From Flaccisagitta enflata (Eukaryota > Chaetognatha > Sagittoidea > Aphragmophora), in contig OZ231128.1 in assembly GCA_965153355.1 (NCBI GenBank), positions 4,154,001-4,218,000 of the forward strand: DNA of 64,000 nt. The letters are read 5' to 3'. The translations under genes and the position numbers were made by a program. Under the pieces are notes generated by a model. It was not told where the DNA came from, did no database searches, and saw nothing but the letters and a program-made list of their open reading frames with translations. This document shows, piece by piece, positions 24,360 through 34,849 of this stretch (the stretch's first letter is position 1; each line of letters begins with the position of its first letter).

Positions 24360-24985
24360 ATATGGACCACTGTCCGCCAGAACACGGAATGAGTTGACTT
24401 GAAATGATCGTCTACAACTCTGATAGGTTTTGAGTCCTTGTGGTGTGTATAATACAAATCTGAAAAGAACTAAATCATATTTGGGGCGCTTTTTGAAATA
24501 TATAAAAAAGTAGTCCAAATCTAGTACATTTTTCATCATAACTCTTTGTGATGATTTATTTTAGTATTTCTGACCGCAGATTTGGACTCAGTGAGTGGCT
24601 TGCGGTTCGTTTGATATGTCACACTATATACTTTTGAAAAAGAAGTAAAAACTTATTTTTTTATAAAATCATTAAAAATAAATGTATTTTATAGCATATA
24701 ATGAAAAAATTAACTTTTTATTTCTTTTTCAAAACTATATAGTGTGACATATCAAACGAACCGCAAAGCACTTGCTGAATCCGAATCTGCAGTCAAAAAT
24801 ACCAGAAAACATCACCACAAAGAGTTATGATGAAAAATGCACTAAATTTACACTATTTTTGCATATATTTCAAAAACCGCCCCAAAAGTGATTTAGTTTC
24901 CTTTAGATTTATATTGTACACACTACAATGACCCAAAAACTATAAAAGTGAGAGACGATCATTCTACCTCAACTCATTCCATGTT
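24360..24985. repeat. ~620-bp imperfect palindrome
   Basis: The left arm (GAATGAGTTGACTTGAAATGA through TTTTTCATCATAACTCTTTG, CGGTTCGTTTGATATGTCAC) is mirrored on the right (GTGACATATCAAACGAACCG, CAAAGAGTTATGATGAAAAA, TCAACTCATTCC). The centre is AT-rich at about 24680. It sits between two fold-back minisatellite segments and may be their inserted or internal part. Confidence 0.8.
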
Positions 24986-25581
24986 TTGGCTGGTAGTGGG
25001 ACGGACAGACAGATTCCCCCTGTGTTCTACAGGACTTTGTCCCCTTTGGAGCTGCTGCCCAAAAACGAGCGTTTTAAGTACTTTTTGGGTGGCGGCCTCG
25101 AAGGGGTCGATGACCTATGCTTTCACACAGGGGAATTTTCTCCGTCCCCTTCTCCTTCTTCGTCCCCCCCCCCCCCTCCTTTGGGGTTGGGGAGGTCGGA
25201 TTTGTGGTCTGAGAGGCCAAATTGGAGGTCTTAGAGGCTGGGGGGGGGGGGAGACGAGGAAGGGCCACTGCCCAAAAATGTACAAAATAGTCAATTTTAT
25301 TAAGTTAAAGTAAAGTTATAGAATATGATACTTCCAAATGATTTAAAAACCATTGGGCAGAAAAAAAACTACTTCGGTACATTTTGTCTAGACTTGAGAT
25401 AATGGTGGAGAAATCATCTGAAATATAAAGTAATAAGAGGGGCACTGAAAATTCTTCAAATTTAACTTCTACTTTTAGTTTTGTTTTGTCAAATGACTTA
25501 GGATTTATTTCAAACCATTGCATGCCTCATTGGATGGGGGGGGGGGACAAAAACTCAAAAAGCCAGGTGTTATAGGAATAT

Positions 25582-25807
25582 TTTTGGTCGCGTGCACGCG
25601 ACTCTACAACCCGCTATGTCCGTTGGTCGGTCCGTCCGTCCGTCCGTCCATCTGTCACGCTTAGCTTTTTTTCAGCGTTTTACATCATTTTAAGTCATTT
25701 TAAGTCTATATACTTTTAGTCTTTTAGTCTTTTGGTCTTTTGGTCTTTTAATCTTTTAGTCTTATGGTCTTAACAACCGCACGCGACTGTAAGGTAATGG
25801 CCTTGTT
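25582..25807 (+). mobile_element. Hairpin element with (AGTCTTTT)n interior
   Basis: TTTTTGGTCGCGTGCACGCGACT hairpin, CTACAACCCGCTATGTCCG, CCGTCCGTCC tract, then repeated TTTTAGTCTTTTGGTC units, the box CCGCACGCGACT and AATGGCCTTGTT. The copy at 50770-50943 has the same kind of interior. Confidence 0.85.
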
Positions 25808-25919
25808 TTTAGAAATGTAAAGTTTTGAGCGCAGCAAGCGGTCAGTAACCTCCAATGCCTCCTTTGCCAGTGCCAGGAGGGAAGCAGGAAAAGTTGCCGT
25901 TTCATGTACAAACCGGGTC

Positions 25920-26090
25920 GTATTGAAAACGTGCAAGTTGTACAATCGTCGTCGCTTCAGCGCTGTCAGCCTCGTCATCGTCGTCATCGTCGTCGTCCTC
26001 GTCGTCAACGTTAACAATGATATTGCTGTCGTGGTCGCTGGTCTTGTCGATGACGTCGATGTCGTTGTCGTCGTCTTGTTCTTTCTTTTT
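25920..26090 (-). CDS. Possible acidic coding exon
   Basis: One - frame reads KEQDDDNDIDVIDKTSDHDS, then NIIVNVDDE, a poly-Asp run and TIVQLARFQYDP before a stop. Another - frame reads RRRLYNLHVFNTTRFVHETA, then FPASLLALAKEALEVTDRLL. Both look better than the + frames, but no good donor or acceptor fixes either one. This may be a real exon or chance in a GTC-rich tract. Confidence 0.25.
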
Positions 26091-26159
26091 GTCTTTTTGT
26101 CTTTTGTTTTTTTTTCTTTCAAAGAAGGAAAAAAGAGAAGAAGAAAAGAAAGGATGAGA

Positions 26160-26273
26160 ATTGAATTATAAACAAACAAACAAACAAACAAACAAACAAA
26201 CAAAAAAACAAAAAGAAAAAAAGAAAAAAAGAAAAAAAGGAACAAGAAGAAAAAAAGAAAAAAAGAAAAAAAG

Positions 26274-26344
<71 letters not shown>

Positions 26345-26372
26345 AGGTAAGAAAAAGAGAGAAAGAAAGAAA

Positions 26373-26442
<70 letters not shown>

Positions 26443-26471
26443 AAAAAGAAGCTTGAAAGAAAAAAAAAGAT

Positions 26472-26546
<75 letters not shown>

Positions 26547-26566
26547 GGAAAGAAAAGGAAGAAAAA

Positions 26567-26598
<32 letters not shown>

Positions 26599-26601
26599 AA
26601 A

Positions 26602-26670
<69 letters not shown>

Positions 26671-26671
26671 G

Positions 26672-26713
<42 letters not shown>

Positions 26714-26720
26714 GAAGAAA

Positions 26721-26766
<46 letters not shown>

Positions 26767-26780
26767 CAGAAAGAAAGAAG
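26160..26780. repeat. Purine tract: (CAAA)n, poly-A, then (AAAG)n
   Basis: A (CAAA)n stretch, about 65 consecutive A at 26277-26342, then over 400 bp of AAAG units with a few AAGG and AAAA breaks. Confidence 0.95.
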
Positions 26781-26869
26781 GATAATCCAACAAACGCAAA
26801 CGGTACAAAATCGCGTGCTGCTTTTTGAACGAGAAAAAAAAGGGATTTGAGTACATAAAGATGTATCTT

Positions 26870-27843
26870 ACAATAAATGAATGCATGAATGAATCAATGA
26901 ATCAATCAATGAATGAATCAATGAATGAATGAATTAACGAATGAATGCATGTAAAAAAGTACCTTGACAACATCAGCCAGAATATGCCAGTAGCATTTCG
27001 GGCAGAACCAGAGCAAGGGATCTGCTGAGGTCTTTTCAATCATTAATCTGCAATTATGGTCCATGAGCACTTATTGGTGGGCCAAAGCGTCTATTACTGG
27101 CTGTGTTTGTCTGTTGGCTGGACGGTCGGTAACGCGAAAGTTTGACGATCACCCCGGCGCATTTTATTGGCCTAATTTGCCTTGTTTCTAATATTACGTG
27201 TCAATGATTCAAATAAAATTTCGCATTGCGGACCAACATACCTACTACCTTGATCATAATTCTTCGTTCACCTGTTTTCATTAATAACTTTACTTTTAAA
27301 TGAGATAAAGGAAAAAAATTGGTGAGATTCAGAAACAGCATCGAAAGATCTTTCATTTGCGTCCAATCCCGTTGCGGTAGCGTTAGGCATTTAGAAATGA
27401 GATCATTTTGAAGGGAATATGTCTTTGTCGAAAATGCAGAGAAAATTAAGCTTGTGATAATTCAAAAAAGACATGCCATCTTTAAACCGCTCTCATTTCT
27501 ATAGCTATTGGAATGAGATTGGTCCCAGATGAAAGATCTTTTAATGCAGTTTATAAATGTCACCTATTTTTTGTACCTACGATAACTAGAAGTATATTTT
27601 TATTGCATATGCGTGAGCTTATGCAGAAAGTGATGTGAATCCAGGGGCTGAAAAAGTTGTGCAAAAGTTAAGGCAACAGGTCACAGCAGAATACCCGAAG
27701 AAGCTTTACCAATCATTGTCGAGGCGCACGGAAGCAGGCATTGTGGCGGGGGAAGGCCATGGGAAATATTTAGACAAAAAAACACAATAAAATTGACATT
27801 TTCTGTGTATAGATGAACTGTTTGTCAAAGTGAACGAAGAATT
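26870..27843. other. No gene seen; (GAAT)n, a decayed hairpin element and an inverted repeat
   Basis: 26876-26945 is degenerate (GAAT)n. 27075-27187 resembles a GGTGCG-type hairpin element (ACTGGCTGTGTTTG, AACGCGAAAGTTTGACGAT, TTGGCCTAATTTGCCTTGTT). Near 27345 GAAAGATCTTTCATTTGCGT faces TCCCAGATGAAAGATCTTTT near 27525. Confidence 0.6.
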
Positions 27844-28015
27844 ATGATCCTTCCAACCATCCAACCATCCAACGGACACTTAGATTCACTTAGCGAGCGA
27901 CTAAAAAGAAAAGAAGCCGAAAAAAAGAAGAGGATTTGGATTTGGTTATCCTCGATTTTCCTTTCTCTTGCAAGTCCGACTGCGACTTTTGAGGGCCGGA
28001 CTCGGACTTCTTTGT

Positions 28016-28373
28016 TCAGTCGCGTCTCTATCAGCCACTTTTCGGCCCGTCGGTCCGTCGGTTAGCCTATTTGACACAATTGTTTTTTTCATGATCTTAG
28101 GTGCGCAAACGCATCCCTATAACTGGCTGTGTACGATGGTTTGTCGACTGGTTGTTCGATCAGTAACGCAAACGTTTGACGATGCAAACCTTACTGGTTT
28201 ACTTGGCCTCAAGTTGTTTTTTACGTTTCTGAATCGTGGGGAAGACACTCGAAGAAGGTGATAAGTAATTCAAAGGTCATTTTGAAAATTTCCGTTTGTC
28301 TGTCAGTCATTGTCTGTCCAACTTTTTCTGAAAATGCCGACTCACGCGACGTTGGTCTATATATGACCTTGTT
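28016..28373 (+). mobile_element. Hairpin element interrupted by a second one
   Basis: The outer copy is AGTCGCGTCTCTATCAGCCA, CGTCGGTCCGTCGGTTAG ... TCAAAGGTCATTTTGAAAAT, CACGCGAC, ATGACCTTGTT, matching 21681-21933. Between about 28094 and 28210 lies an inner GGTGCG-type copy: AGGTGCGCAAACGCATCC, ACTGGCTGTGTACG, AACGCAAACGTTTGACGATG, TTACTTGGCCT. Confidence 0.75.
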
Positions 28374-29202
28374 TTTTTTCCTCAGGCCGGCCATTCGTCC
28401 TTCCAATAAAACGCCTTATAAACTTGGACGTCTGCTCTTTATTTACTTGTCCTTTCCTTGAAAAAAAAGCTGGTTGTCCTTACTTGTTCCGCTCTTTATT
28501 TACTCGTCCTTTCCTAGAAAAAAAGCTTGTTGTCCTCACATGGTCTTCTTTATATTTTCCGTTCTTCCAATTAAACTGTATTTTGACCTTAATTTGTGCT
28601 TGGTCGAACGTCTCCTCATGCATTCATTGTAAAAGGTGTGCGTGACAAAATCGCAAAAATTTTGAATATATAAGATGTTAAAAGACTTAATCGTAAACCT
28701 GGACTGTGGACCAGGCAAGACTTGTGCTTAAAGTCAACACATGGTCTTGGCGAACACTTGGTCTTGGTCTAGGCGAATTATTGAACGAATTATTCACTTG
28801 TATGTTTTCCTAATTGATTGTTCGCCTTAGATATCCACTGTCCAGACCTGCTCACTAAACAATACGCCTCACGCAGACAGTTGAAACGCCGTTGCCAATT
28901 TGGCGAAAAAATGCGCATGTGGCTGTGGTTGTGGGCCTGTGGCTGTTGGCCTGTAGCTGTGGCTGTGGCTCTTTATCGATTGTGTTTTTACGAAGGTGTG
29001 AGTTTATCATAACAGTTTTACTACTTTGTGCAAATTCTGTAATTTCTATTGTGTGCTTCGATGTTAATTGTAAAGCCCTTTTAAGTATGGTACTAAGTAT
29101 AATATTTAGTATTGAAAGAAAAACCTCCATGAAGAACTCATCGCATTCCATTAAAGAACATACAATATGATAAATGTCTTTCCAACCACTGAGCCGAACT
29201 CA

Positions 29203-29203
29203 T

Positions 29204-29275
<72 letters not shown>
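29203..29275. repeat. (GT)n microsatellite
   Basis: About 36 GT units ending in GCGTGTGCGTGT. Confidence 0.95.
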
Positions 29276-29281
<6 letters not shown>

Positions 29282-29365
29282 GCGTGTGCGTGTGTACACG
29301 AGTTTGTCTAAGTTTATGCGAATACGCGAATGTCTAGGACTTTATTCAAAAGCTGAGTTCTGTAT

Positions 29366-29522
29366 TTTTAGTTGCGGACACGCAACTCCATAAGAGCCTC
29401 TGTCCGTCCGTCGGTCCGTCCGTCCGTCCGTCCGTGAACACGAGTCGAAAAGTGTAAAAACGCGCATTTCCGCCCCTGCCCACCCGTCCGCAACTGGTAT
29501 TGGCCGTGTATCCGGCCTTGTT
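29366..29522 (+). mobile_element. Hairpin/GGCCTTGTT element, AGTTGCGGAC type
   Basis: T-run, AGTTGCGGACACGCAACT, CCATAAGAGCCTCTGTCCG, CCGTCCGTCC tract, CACGAGTCGAAAAGTG, GCCCCTGCCCACCC, box GTCCGCAACT, GTATCCGGCCTTGTT. Arm and box are exact complements and differ from the AGTCGCGTGC type at matched positions. Confidence 0.9.
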
Positions 29523-30016
29523 CGACTGTATATCCGTTTGTCCGCCTGTTACGAATGTTCTCTTTCCAGCGTGAAAAGTATCGCTGAGAACATTTACTCA
29601 AAATAATTGTAAATTTACTCCTTTCTTCATCGGGAAATTCAATCCGTAATACCAACTGACCGTTGTTATGCCTTGATCGGTTACTCAAAAGCATAAGGAT
29701 CTGACAACATTTATACCAATGCTATCGCAAATGTACCCCCTAACCATCACATGTTAATGACTCTAGTTGACAAGTAAATGAACTTGAAGACTTACACAGC
29801 GATTGTTGAATAAGATCTACTTAAGCATGTAGTTTAAAGACATTCATGATAATATCCTTTACAACAATATTCTAATGAGTTGGATTTCTTAAAACTCAGA
29901 CGTTCACATCGAGGACCATCGCCAGCTGCAGGGCTTGAAACTTGTTAAACAAATTTATCAAGTAACTCCTCCCTCTCTTTCATCACTTTCTTGTCCTCTC
30001 TCTCTGTCTCTCTCTC

Positions 30017-30051
<35 letters not shown>

Positions 30052-30067
30052 AGTCCTATGCTTTAAG

Positions 30068-30166
30068 GAGGTACCTTTACCTGAAGGGGAGGTAAAAAGA
30101 GAGGCCACCGATGACGACAAAAATGACGATGACGCACCGAAGGAAAAGACGCCGGATATGACAACA

Positions 30167-30197
<31 letters not shown>

Positions 30198-30290
30198 TGA
30201 TGATGGCGGTGATGAGGATGATGATGATGACGGTGCTCCTTTTATTCCACGAATATTCAGTCCCAAATTGAAAGTCCCCTTGACCTATAC
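30068..30290 (+). CDS. Possible acidic/Thr-rich exon after a (CT)n tract
   Basis: Two acceptor-like sites follow the (CT)n run: CTCTAG at 30052 and TTTAAG at 30067. After the second, phase 0 reads EVPLPEGEVKREATDDDKND, then DAPKEKTPD and a poly-Thr run from (ACG)n. The frame would fit between the exons ending at 20672 and starting at 31752. Past the (GAC)n tract a different frame looks better (DGAPFIPRIFSPKLK, then VPLTYTRTW) up to a donor-like GTAAGTCG at 30444. Either the triplet tract has slipped frame or one half is not coding. Confidence 0.35.
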
Positions 30291-30565
30291 GCGAACATGG
30301 TCGACCTCAGCCTTGGGATTCTTACATCTCTATCCTTTATCTCGGGTCTTGGTCGTTAAACAGATATGTCACTTAGCTCACGCCGAAATGGCAAATTCTA
30401 TTTTCTGCATAGTCACGATCACGTTTATCCGTGTGAACAGTTGGTAAGTCGTCACGAAAATTTATGAATGTTTTCTATGTGGCCGGAGAAAATTAACATA
30501 ACAAGGGCGCCATTGCACTTCACTCCGGAACATTTAAAGGAGACATGCATCTTCTACTACGTGTT

Positions 30566-30962
30566 TTAAAAAAAAAGCCGCACCCTCTTGTAGCTGAGTA
30601 GAAGAGACACAAACAATAAATTCAAGATTTTTTTGTTCATCTGATTTTAAAGATTTTTGAATTTTCTTTCATTCTAGACCAACCCCGGGTCTGTATCTCA
30701 AACCGTTTAGGAGATAGAGCTTGCCAAAGTGAACCTCTCTTTTGCAAAAATGCTCATGTTTCAACAGGATTGCAAAACTGTAAATGGCAATGTTTTCACT
30801 GTTTTTTATGCCATTTCTAAACAAATAAAGCTAGAAATACCAGATTGGAGCCATATGAAAGATCTCTTTAGGATCTTCAAAATGGTCTAAGATTTTTTTT
30901 TTATCATTTTTGAAATTTGATATGATAAATTGTCATTTAAAAGTGCGGCTTTTTTTTTATTC
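30566..30962. mobile_element. ~400-bp inverted-repeat element
   Basis: TTTAAAAAAAAAGCCGCAC on the left faces GTGCGGCTTTTTTTTTAT on the right. The interior contains ATGAAAGATCTCTTTAGGAT, like the sequence near 27530. No target duplication was found. Confidence 0.6.
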
Positions 30963-31020
30963 GCGTAGGATTCTTAAATCAAATTGTCAGATGACACAAA
31001 AATTGACAGAATGACTAGAG

Positions 31021-31110
31021 AACAAGGCCAGATACACGGCCAATAATTAGTCGCTTGCGGGTGCGCAGAGGCAATAATGCGGGTGGGCAGGGGAAATAGT
31101 CTGGGTGGGC
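31021..31110 (-). mobile_element. Hairpin element, 3' end only
   Basis: AACAAGGCCAGATACACGGC, TAGTCGCTTGCGGGTGCGCA, then GGTGGGCAGGGG twice. No hairpin follows. Confidence 0.65.
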
Positions 31111-31224
31111 GGGGGCTATATTGTGGCTATATTGTGGCTATATTGTCACTTTTTCGACCGATTTAAAAATCTTTTCTCTTTCGCCCCGTACCTCCCCCCC
31201 CCATAAAAAAAAATTATGAATAGT

Positions 31225-31680
31225 CGCAAAAGCCCTGCTTAAGTAGGTTGTGGTTGAAGTTGAGGGGGGAGCAGGGCAGCGGCCCCGAAGGGGTCGATGA
31301 CTTATGCTTTCACAAATGTGGGGAATTTTCTCCTCCATCTCCTCCCCTCCCCCCAGCCTCCAGGCCCATATCTCAGCCTGGAGGCCCATATCCCAGCCTC
31401 AAGGCCCAAATCCCAGTCATGAGACTCAAATCCCTAGAGAGTGGAATCTGGGCCTTGAGGGTGAGATTTAGGCCTTGAGGGTGAGATTTGGGCCTCAAGA
31501 CTGGAATTTGGGCCTCGAGGCTGGGATATGGGCCTCCAGGCTGAGAAATAGGCCTGGAGGCTGGGGGGAGGGGGAGTACGGAGAAGAAGGAGGAGGAGAA
31601 GGAGGAGGATAAGGAGGAGAAAATTCCCCATATGTGTGAAAGCATAGGTCATCGACCCCTTCGGGGCCGCTGCCCAAAAA
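31225..31680. mobile_element. Fold-back element with minisatellite core, well preserved
   Basis: Left: GCAGCGGCCCCGAAGGGGTC, GATGACTTATGCTTTCACA, GGGGAATTTTCTCCTCC. Core: inverted then direct units of CCAGCCTCCAGGCCCATATC / GGCCTCAAGACTGGAATTTG type. Right: GGAGGAGAAAATTCCCC, TGTGTGAAAGCATAGGTCAT, CGACCCCTTCGGGGCCGCTG. The two outer ~60 bp are close inverted copies. Confidence 0.85.
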
Positions 31681-31751
31681 AGGAAAAAGAAAAATTCAAT
31701 GACCTCATTCTCAGATCGTTACTCTCATCATCAAAAATTTTAATCGTTTAG

Positions 31752-32023
31752 GTATCAGACACCGAAATCGACAATGAAGATAACAACGAAGTCGACGACG
31801 ACGACGATGTTTTCGAGTCAGAAACGACGGAACGCCATCTCTCAAATGTGGATAAGTCGATGAAGAGACCCTCTCTCGAAGGATGCAGCGTCGGCGGCAG
31901 CGGCGGTGGCGAGAGTGGGAGTGGCAGCGACAGCTTTTCAGACATGACGTCGCTACTAAACAAGACATCACCTTTGACGTGCCCTTGCTGTGCCACTCCG
32001 TCTCCGAATCTCTCGCATGACAG
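31752..32023 (+). CDS. Internal coding exon, acidic and Ser/Gly-rich
   Basis: The acceptor TTTAATCGTTTAG ends at 31751, and the donor GACAG then GTGATTT starts at 32024. The phase-0 frame is open throughout: VSDTEIDNEDNNEV, a poly-Asp run, VFESETTERHLSNVDKSMKR, PSLEGCSV, a Gly/Ser run, SFSDMTSLLNKTSPLTCPCC, ATPSPNLSHDR. A CPCC motif is the only candidate metal or disulfide site. It ends with a two-base remainder (AG) that joins A at 33156 to make Arg. The entry phase fits the donor at 20673. Composition suggests a disordered cytosolic region. No domain is recognised. Confidence 0.6.
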
Positions 32024-32089
32024 GTGATTTTTTTCTTCACTAGTTTTCGACCAACCGACCAACACACCAACTTCGGGTGTACTCGAATG

Positions 32090-32300
32090 AACAAGGTCAA
32101 GTAGACCAATATACGTGCGCCGTGTAGATCGTCGAACGAATGGGTTACCGACCGACCGACCGACCGACTGACCAACCGACTGACCGACCGACTGACCAAC
32201 CGACCAGCCGACTGACTGACCGATCGACCGACTGCACGACTGACTGACCGACCAACGAAGGGTTCAAAGTCTCTTATTGACGCGCGTTGCGCACGTATAA
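32090..32300 (-). mobile_element. Hairpin element, ACGTGCGC type
   Basis: On the - strand: TTATACGTGCGCAACGCGCG, CAATAAGAGACTTTGAACC, a long GTCGGTCGGTTGG tract, ATTCGTTCGACGATCTACAC, box GGCGCACGT, TTGGTCTACTTGACCTTGTT. Arm ACGTGCGC matches box GCGCACGT, a pair not seen elsewhere in the window. Confidence 0.8.
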
Positions 32301-32550
32301 CACAACTTTGAACCTTCCTTACGTCTCCATACTTTGATTCAGATTTTTTTCATTTCTGAGAAGAGAAAAAAATAAAATTTTAAAGGAGAATGGAAAAAAA
32401 TAAGAGCTGGAGAGGTTGTCATTTTCCGATTTGCGTCATCACCTCTTGTTTAATGTTCATCATTTTGTCTCGCGTTTTATCTCTCCCTCTTTACTGTCAC
32501 CCTCTGTCTCTTTGTCTGTTTTAGCGTTTTTGCTACTTATGTTTGACTGT

Positions 32551-32681
32551 TTTTAGGTGCGACAAAGCATCTCTATAACTGGCTGTGTCCGTCGGTTGGT
32601 CTGTTGGTCTGTTGGTCCGTCGGGTAACGCATTCGTTCGACGATCCACACGTCGCACCTTATTGGCCTTCTTGGCCTTGTT
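32551..32681 (+). mobile_element. Hairpin/GGCCTTGTT element, GGTGCGAC type
   Basis: TTTTAGGTGCGACAAAGCATCT, CTATAACTGGCTGTGTCCG, GGTTGGTCTG tract, AACGCATTCGTTCGACGATC, box GTCGCACC, TTGGCCTTGTT. The hairpin partner has one decayed base (GCATC). The 3' box is intact. Confidence 0.9.
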
Positions 32682-32729
32682 CTACCTATTTAGACAGAAT
32701 TCATGTTTCATACCTTAATGACACATTCT

Positions 32730-32860
32730 AACACTGGCTGTGTACTTTGTGACTGTCCGGTTGAAGAATTTTACTTTTGTTCCATATCGTTGGAAGGTTG
32801 GTAACATAGCCATTCGTTCGACGATCCACATGTCGTACCTTATTGGCCTACTTGGCCTTG
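32730..32860 (+). mobile_element. Decayed hairpin element
   Basis: ACTGGCTGTGTACTTTGTGA, GGTTGGTAACATAGCCATTC, GTTCGACGATCCACATGTCG, TTGGCCTACTTGGCCTTG. The 5' hairpin is unrecognisable. Confidence 0.65.
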
Positions 32861-32949
32861 ATTCTTTCTTTCTTTCTTTCTGTCTGTCTGTCTGTTTGTC
32901 TCTTTGCCTGTTTGAGTTTTTTTTTTTTTTTTTTGGATTTGTTCATCCT

Positions 32950-33074
32950 TTTTAGGTGCGCCAACGCGCCTCTATAACTGGCTGTGTCCGCTGGTCTGTC
33001 GGTCGGTCGGTTGGTCGGTAACGCATTCGTTCAACGATCCACACGGCGCACCTTATTGGCCTACTTGGCCTTGT
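32950..33074 (+). mobile_element. Hairpin/GGCCTTGTT element, GGTGCGCC type
   Basis: AGGTGCGCCAACGCGCCT, CTATAACTGGCTGTGTCCG, GGTCGGTCGGTTGGTCGG, ATTCGTTCAACGATCCACAC, box GGCGCACC, GGCCTTGTT. Compared with the copy at 10207, the arm changes GAC to GCC and the box changes GTC to GGC, so pairing is kept. It ends just before the (CT)n tract of the next exon's acceptor. Confidence 0.92.
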
Positions 33075-33082
33075 TTTCCCTC

Positions 33083-33131
<49 letters not shown>

Positions 33132-33155
33132 TTCCCATCGCGAAACCTCACACAG

Positions 33156-33473
33156 AATGAAGCAACAAAAGAAGCAGTACAACGAGGTGAGTCCGCCTTT
33201 ACTGAGTTGCCTCGACGAAAAACTATGCGAACAACAACACCAACAACAACAACAACAACAACAACAACACCATCATCCCCACCTGCCGCAACAACAACAA
33301 AGTCAACATTATCTCCAACACTCTCACGAACACCAGCAGCTGCTTCCAGATGACGACGAGGAAGACGCAGACGACCACGTTGGCGCCGCTTCGTCGTCTT
33401 CCACAACGAAACATTCTCACGGCGGCGTGAAAAGACGCAAACTGATCGACCAGGCGATGATGGAACAACGACG

Positions 33474-33509
<36 letters not shown>

Positions 33510-34353
33510 GGAAGAGTACGAGGAAGGCGTTGGAGGAAACGACGACGATGTCCGGGTCTTTGTGGATGTTGGAGAGAACAACAACGCGGCCGAGGCCAAA
33601 AACACTTGCTCTACCGCGAAGAAAAGACGCAGAAAGCTTCTAAGATTTTCCTTTTGGCCTTTTCGAAGTCGAGGTGGTGGCGGCGGCGGAGGAGGCGGCG
33701 GCGGCGGCAGCGGTGGAAAGAGAAGATCTGAAACTGCCGCCTATACAGCCGCGGAGATCGATGTTGGCGGCGAAGGTGGTCGTGATAAACAAGAAGAAGA
33801 TGATGGAAAGAGAAGAGGAGATGTAGAATCAGACCGAGAAACCTTAGCAACAAAACCTTCTTCGTTTTCTCCTCCAAGTCGTCAATCCCAACCCACCACG
33901 CCTCTTACGCCTTCCGCCCCGCTTCCTCCGCCTCCTCCTCCTCCTCCTCCTCCTCCTCCTCCTCGTCCACCCCCTCTCCCTTCTCAATCTTCGATGAGCG
34001 CCAATTCGGTGGTAGAAACGCGGCGCTGCGTGACGCCGACTTGCGGCACTTCCAGACGTCTTTTAGACCGGATGTGGAACTCGATCGACGTTTATCGACG
34101 CAACAGAGAGGATCAGAAAAGAACGACGACGCCGACAGCGACGATGACGACGACGGCGACGGCGATGACGACGTCGACGACGATGATGTCGACGGCTAAG
34201 ACGAAAGCGATGACGAAGAATAACGGAAGTGAGGGAAGTCAATTCGGAAGCGGAGGCAAAAAACTGGAACGGCTGAGATTAGGAACGGATGCGGAAGCGG
34301 AAGCGGATACCGAAGATGATCGGACTAAGACAGAAGATGATCATCTGGAAAAG
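33156..34353 (+). CDS. Large low-complexity coding exon (about 400 codons)
   Basis: The acceptor is a (CT)n tract, then CCTCACACAG ending at 33155; the donor CTGGAAAAG then GTAAGT starts at 34354. One frame is open for the whole length. It begins MKQQKKQYNEVSPPLLSCLD, followed by poly-Gln, HEHQQLLPDDDEEDADDHVG, GVKRRKLIDQAMMEQRR with poly-Asp, VRVFVDVGENNNAAEAKN, KKRRRKLLRFSFWPFRSRGG with poly-Gly, a Pro run, VETRRCVTPTCGTSRRLLDR, MWNSIDVYRRNREDQKR and a Thr run. KRRK and KKRRRK are possible basic targeting motifs. An early donor-like GAGGTGAGT at 33187 could give a tiny exon instead. It leaves phase 0, which fits the exon at 43610. Confidence 0.65.
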
Positions 34354-34513
34354 GTAAGTACAATGAACTAGAATTACACGCCTTGTATTTGTGTACGCAT
34401 AAGTTGAGAATGTCAACGATTGCATTCACCACGACTGCACAACAATAGCATCACCGCCTGGCATTCGTAAAAGGTTTTCACAACAGGAAGATTTTTGAGA
34501 TACAGAATACATT

Positions 34514-34620
34514 TGTGTGTATGTATGTATGTATGTATGTATGTATGTATGTATGTATGTATGTATGTATGTATGTGTGTATGTATGTATGTATGTATGT
34601 ATGTATGTATGTATGTATGT
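34514..34620. repeat. (TATG)n microsatellite
   Basis: About 26 units with two GTGT breaks. A pogo-like MITE is inserted at its right edge. Confidence 0.95.
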
Positions 34621-34621
34621 A

Positions 34622-34779
34622 CAGTGAACCCCCTCTAACGGACCCGCCACCATCGGAATTCCGCCTATAACAGATGCAAATTAATTTCTTTTATTTCCTT
34701 TATTGGCAATAACATAAGTCCGCTTAAAACAGAAAGAAATTGTTTGTCCCCTGAAATCCGTTAGAGCGGGGTTTAACTG
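34622..34779. mobile_element. 158-bp pogo/Tigger-like MITE
   Basis: TA, CAGTGAACCCCCTCTAACGG ... CCGTTAGAGCGGGGTTTAAC, TG, TA. The TIR style (CAGT, CCCC, TAACGGA) is typical of pogo/Tigger elements. It lies in the (TATG)n tract: TATG follows on the right as well. Confidence 0.85.
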
Positions 34780-34849
34780 TATGTATGAAAATCGAAGTGC
34801 CCAATAAATAACCCTCTAGATAGACTACACGCAAGCCATATTTGAATTT

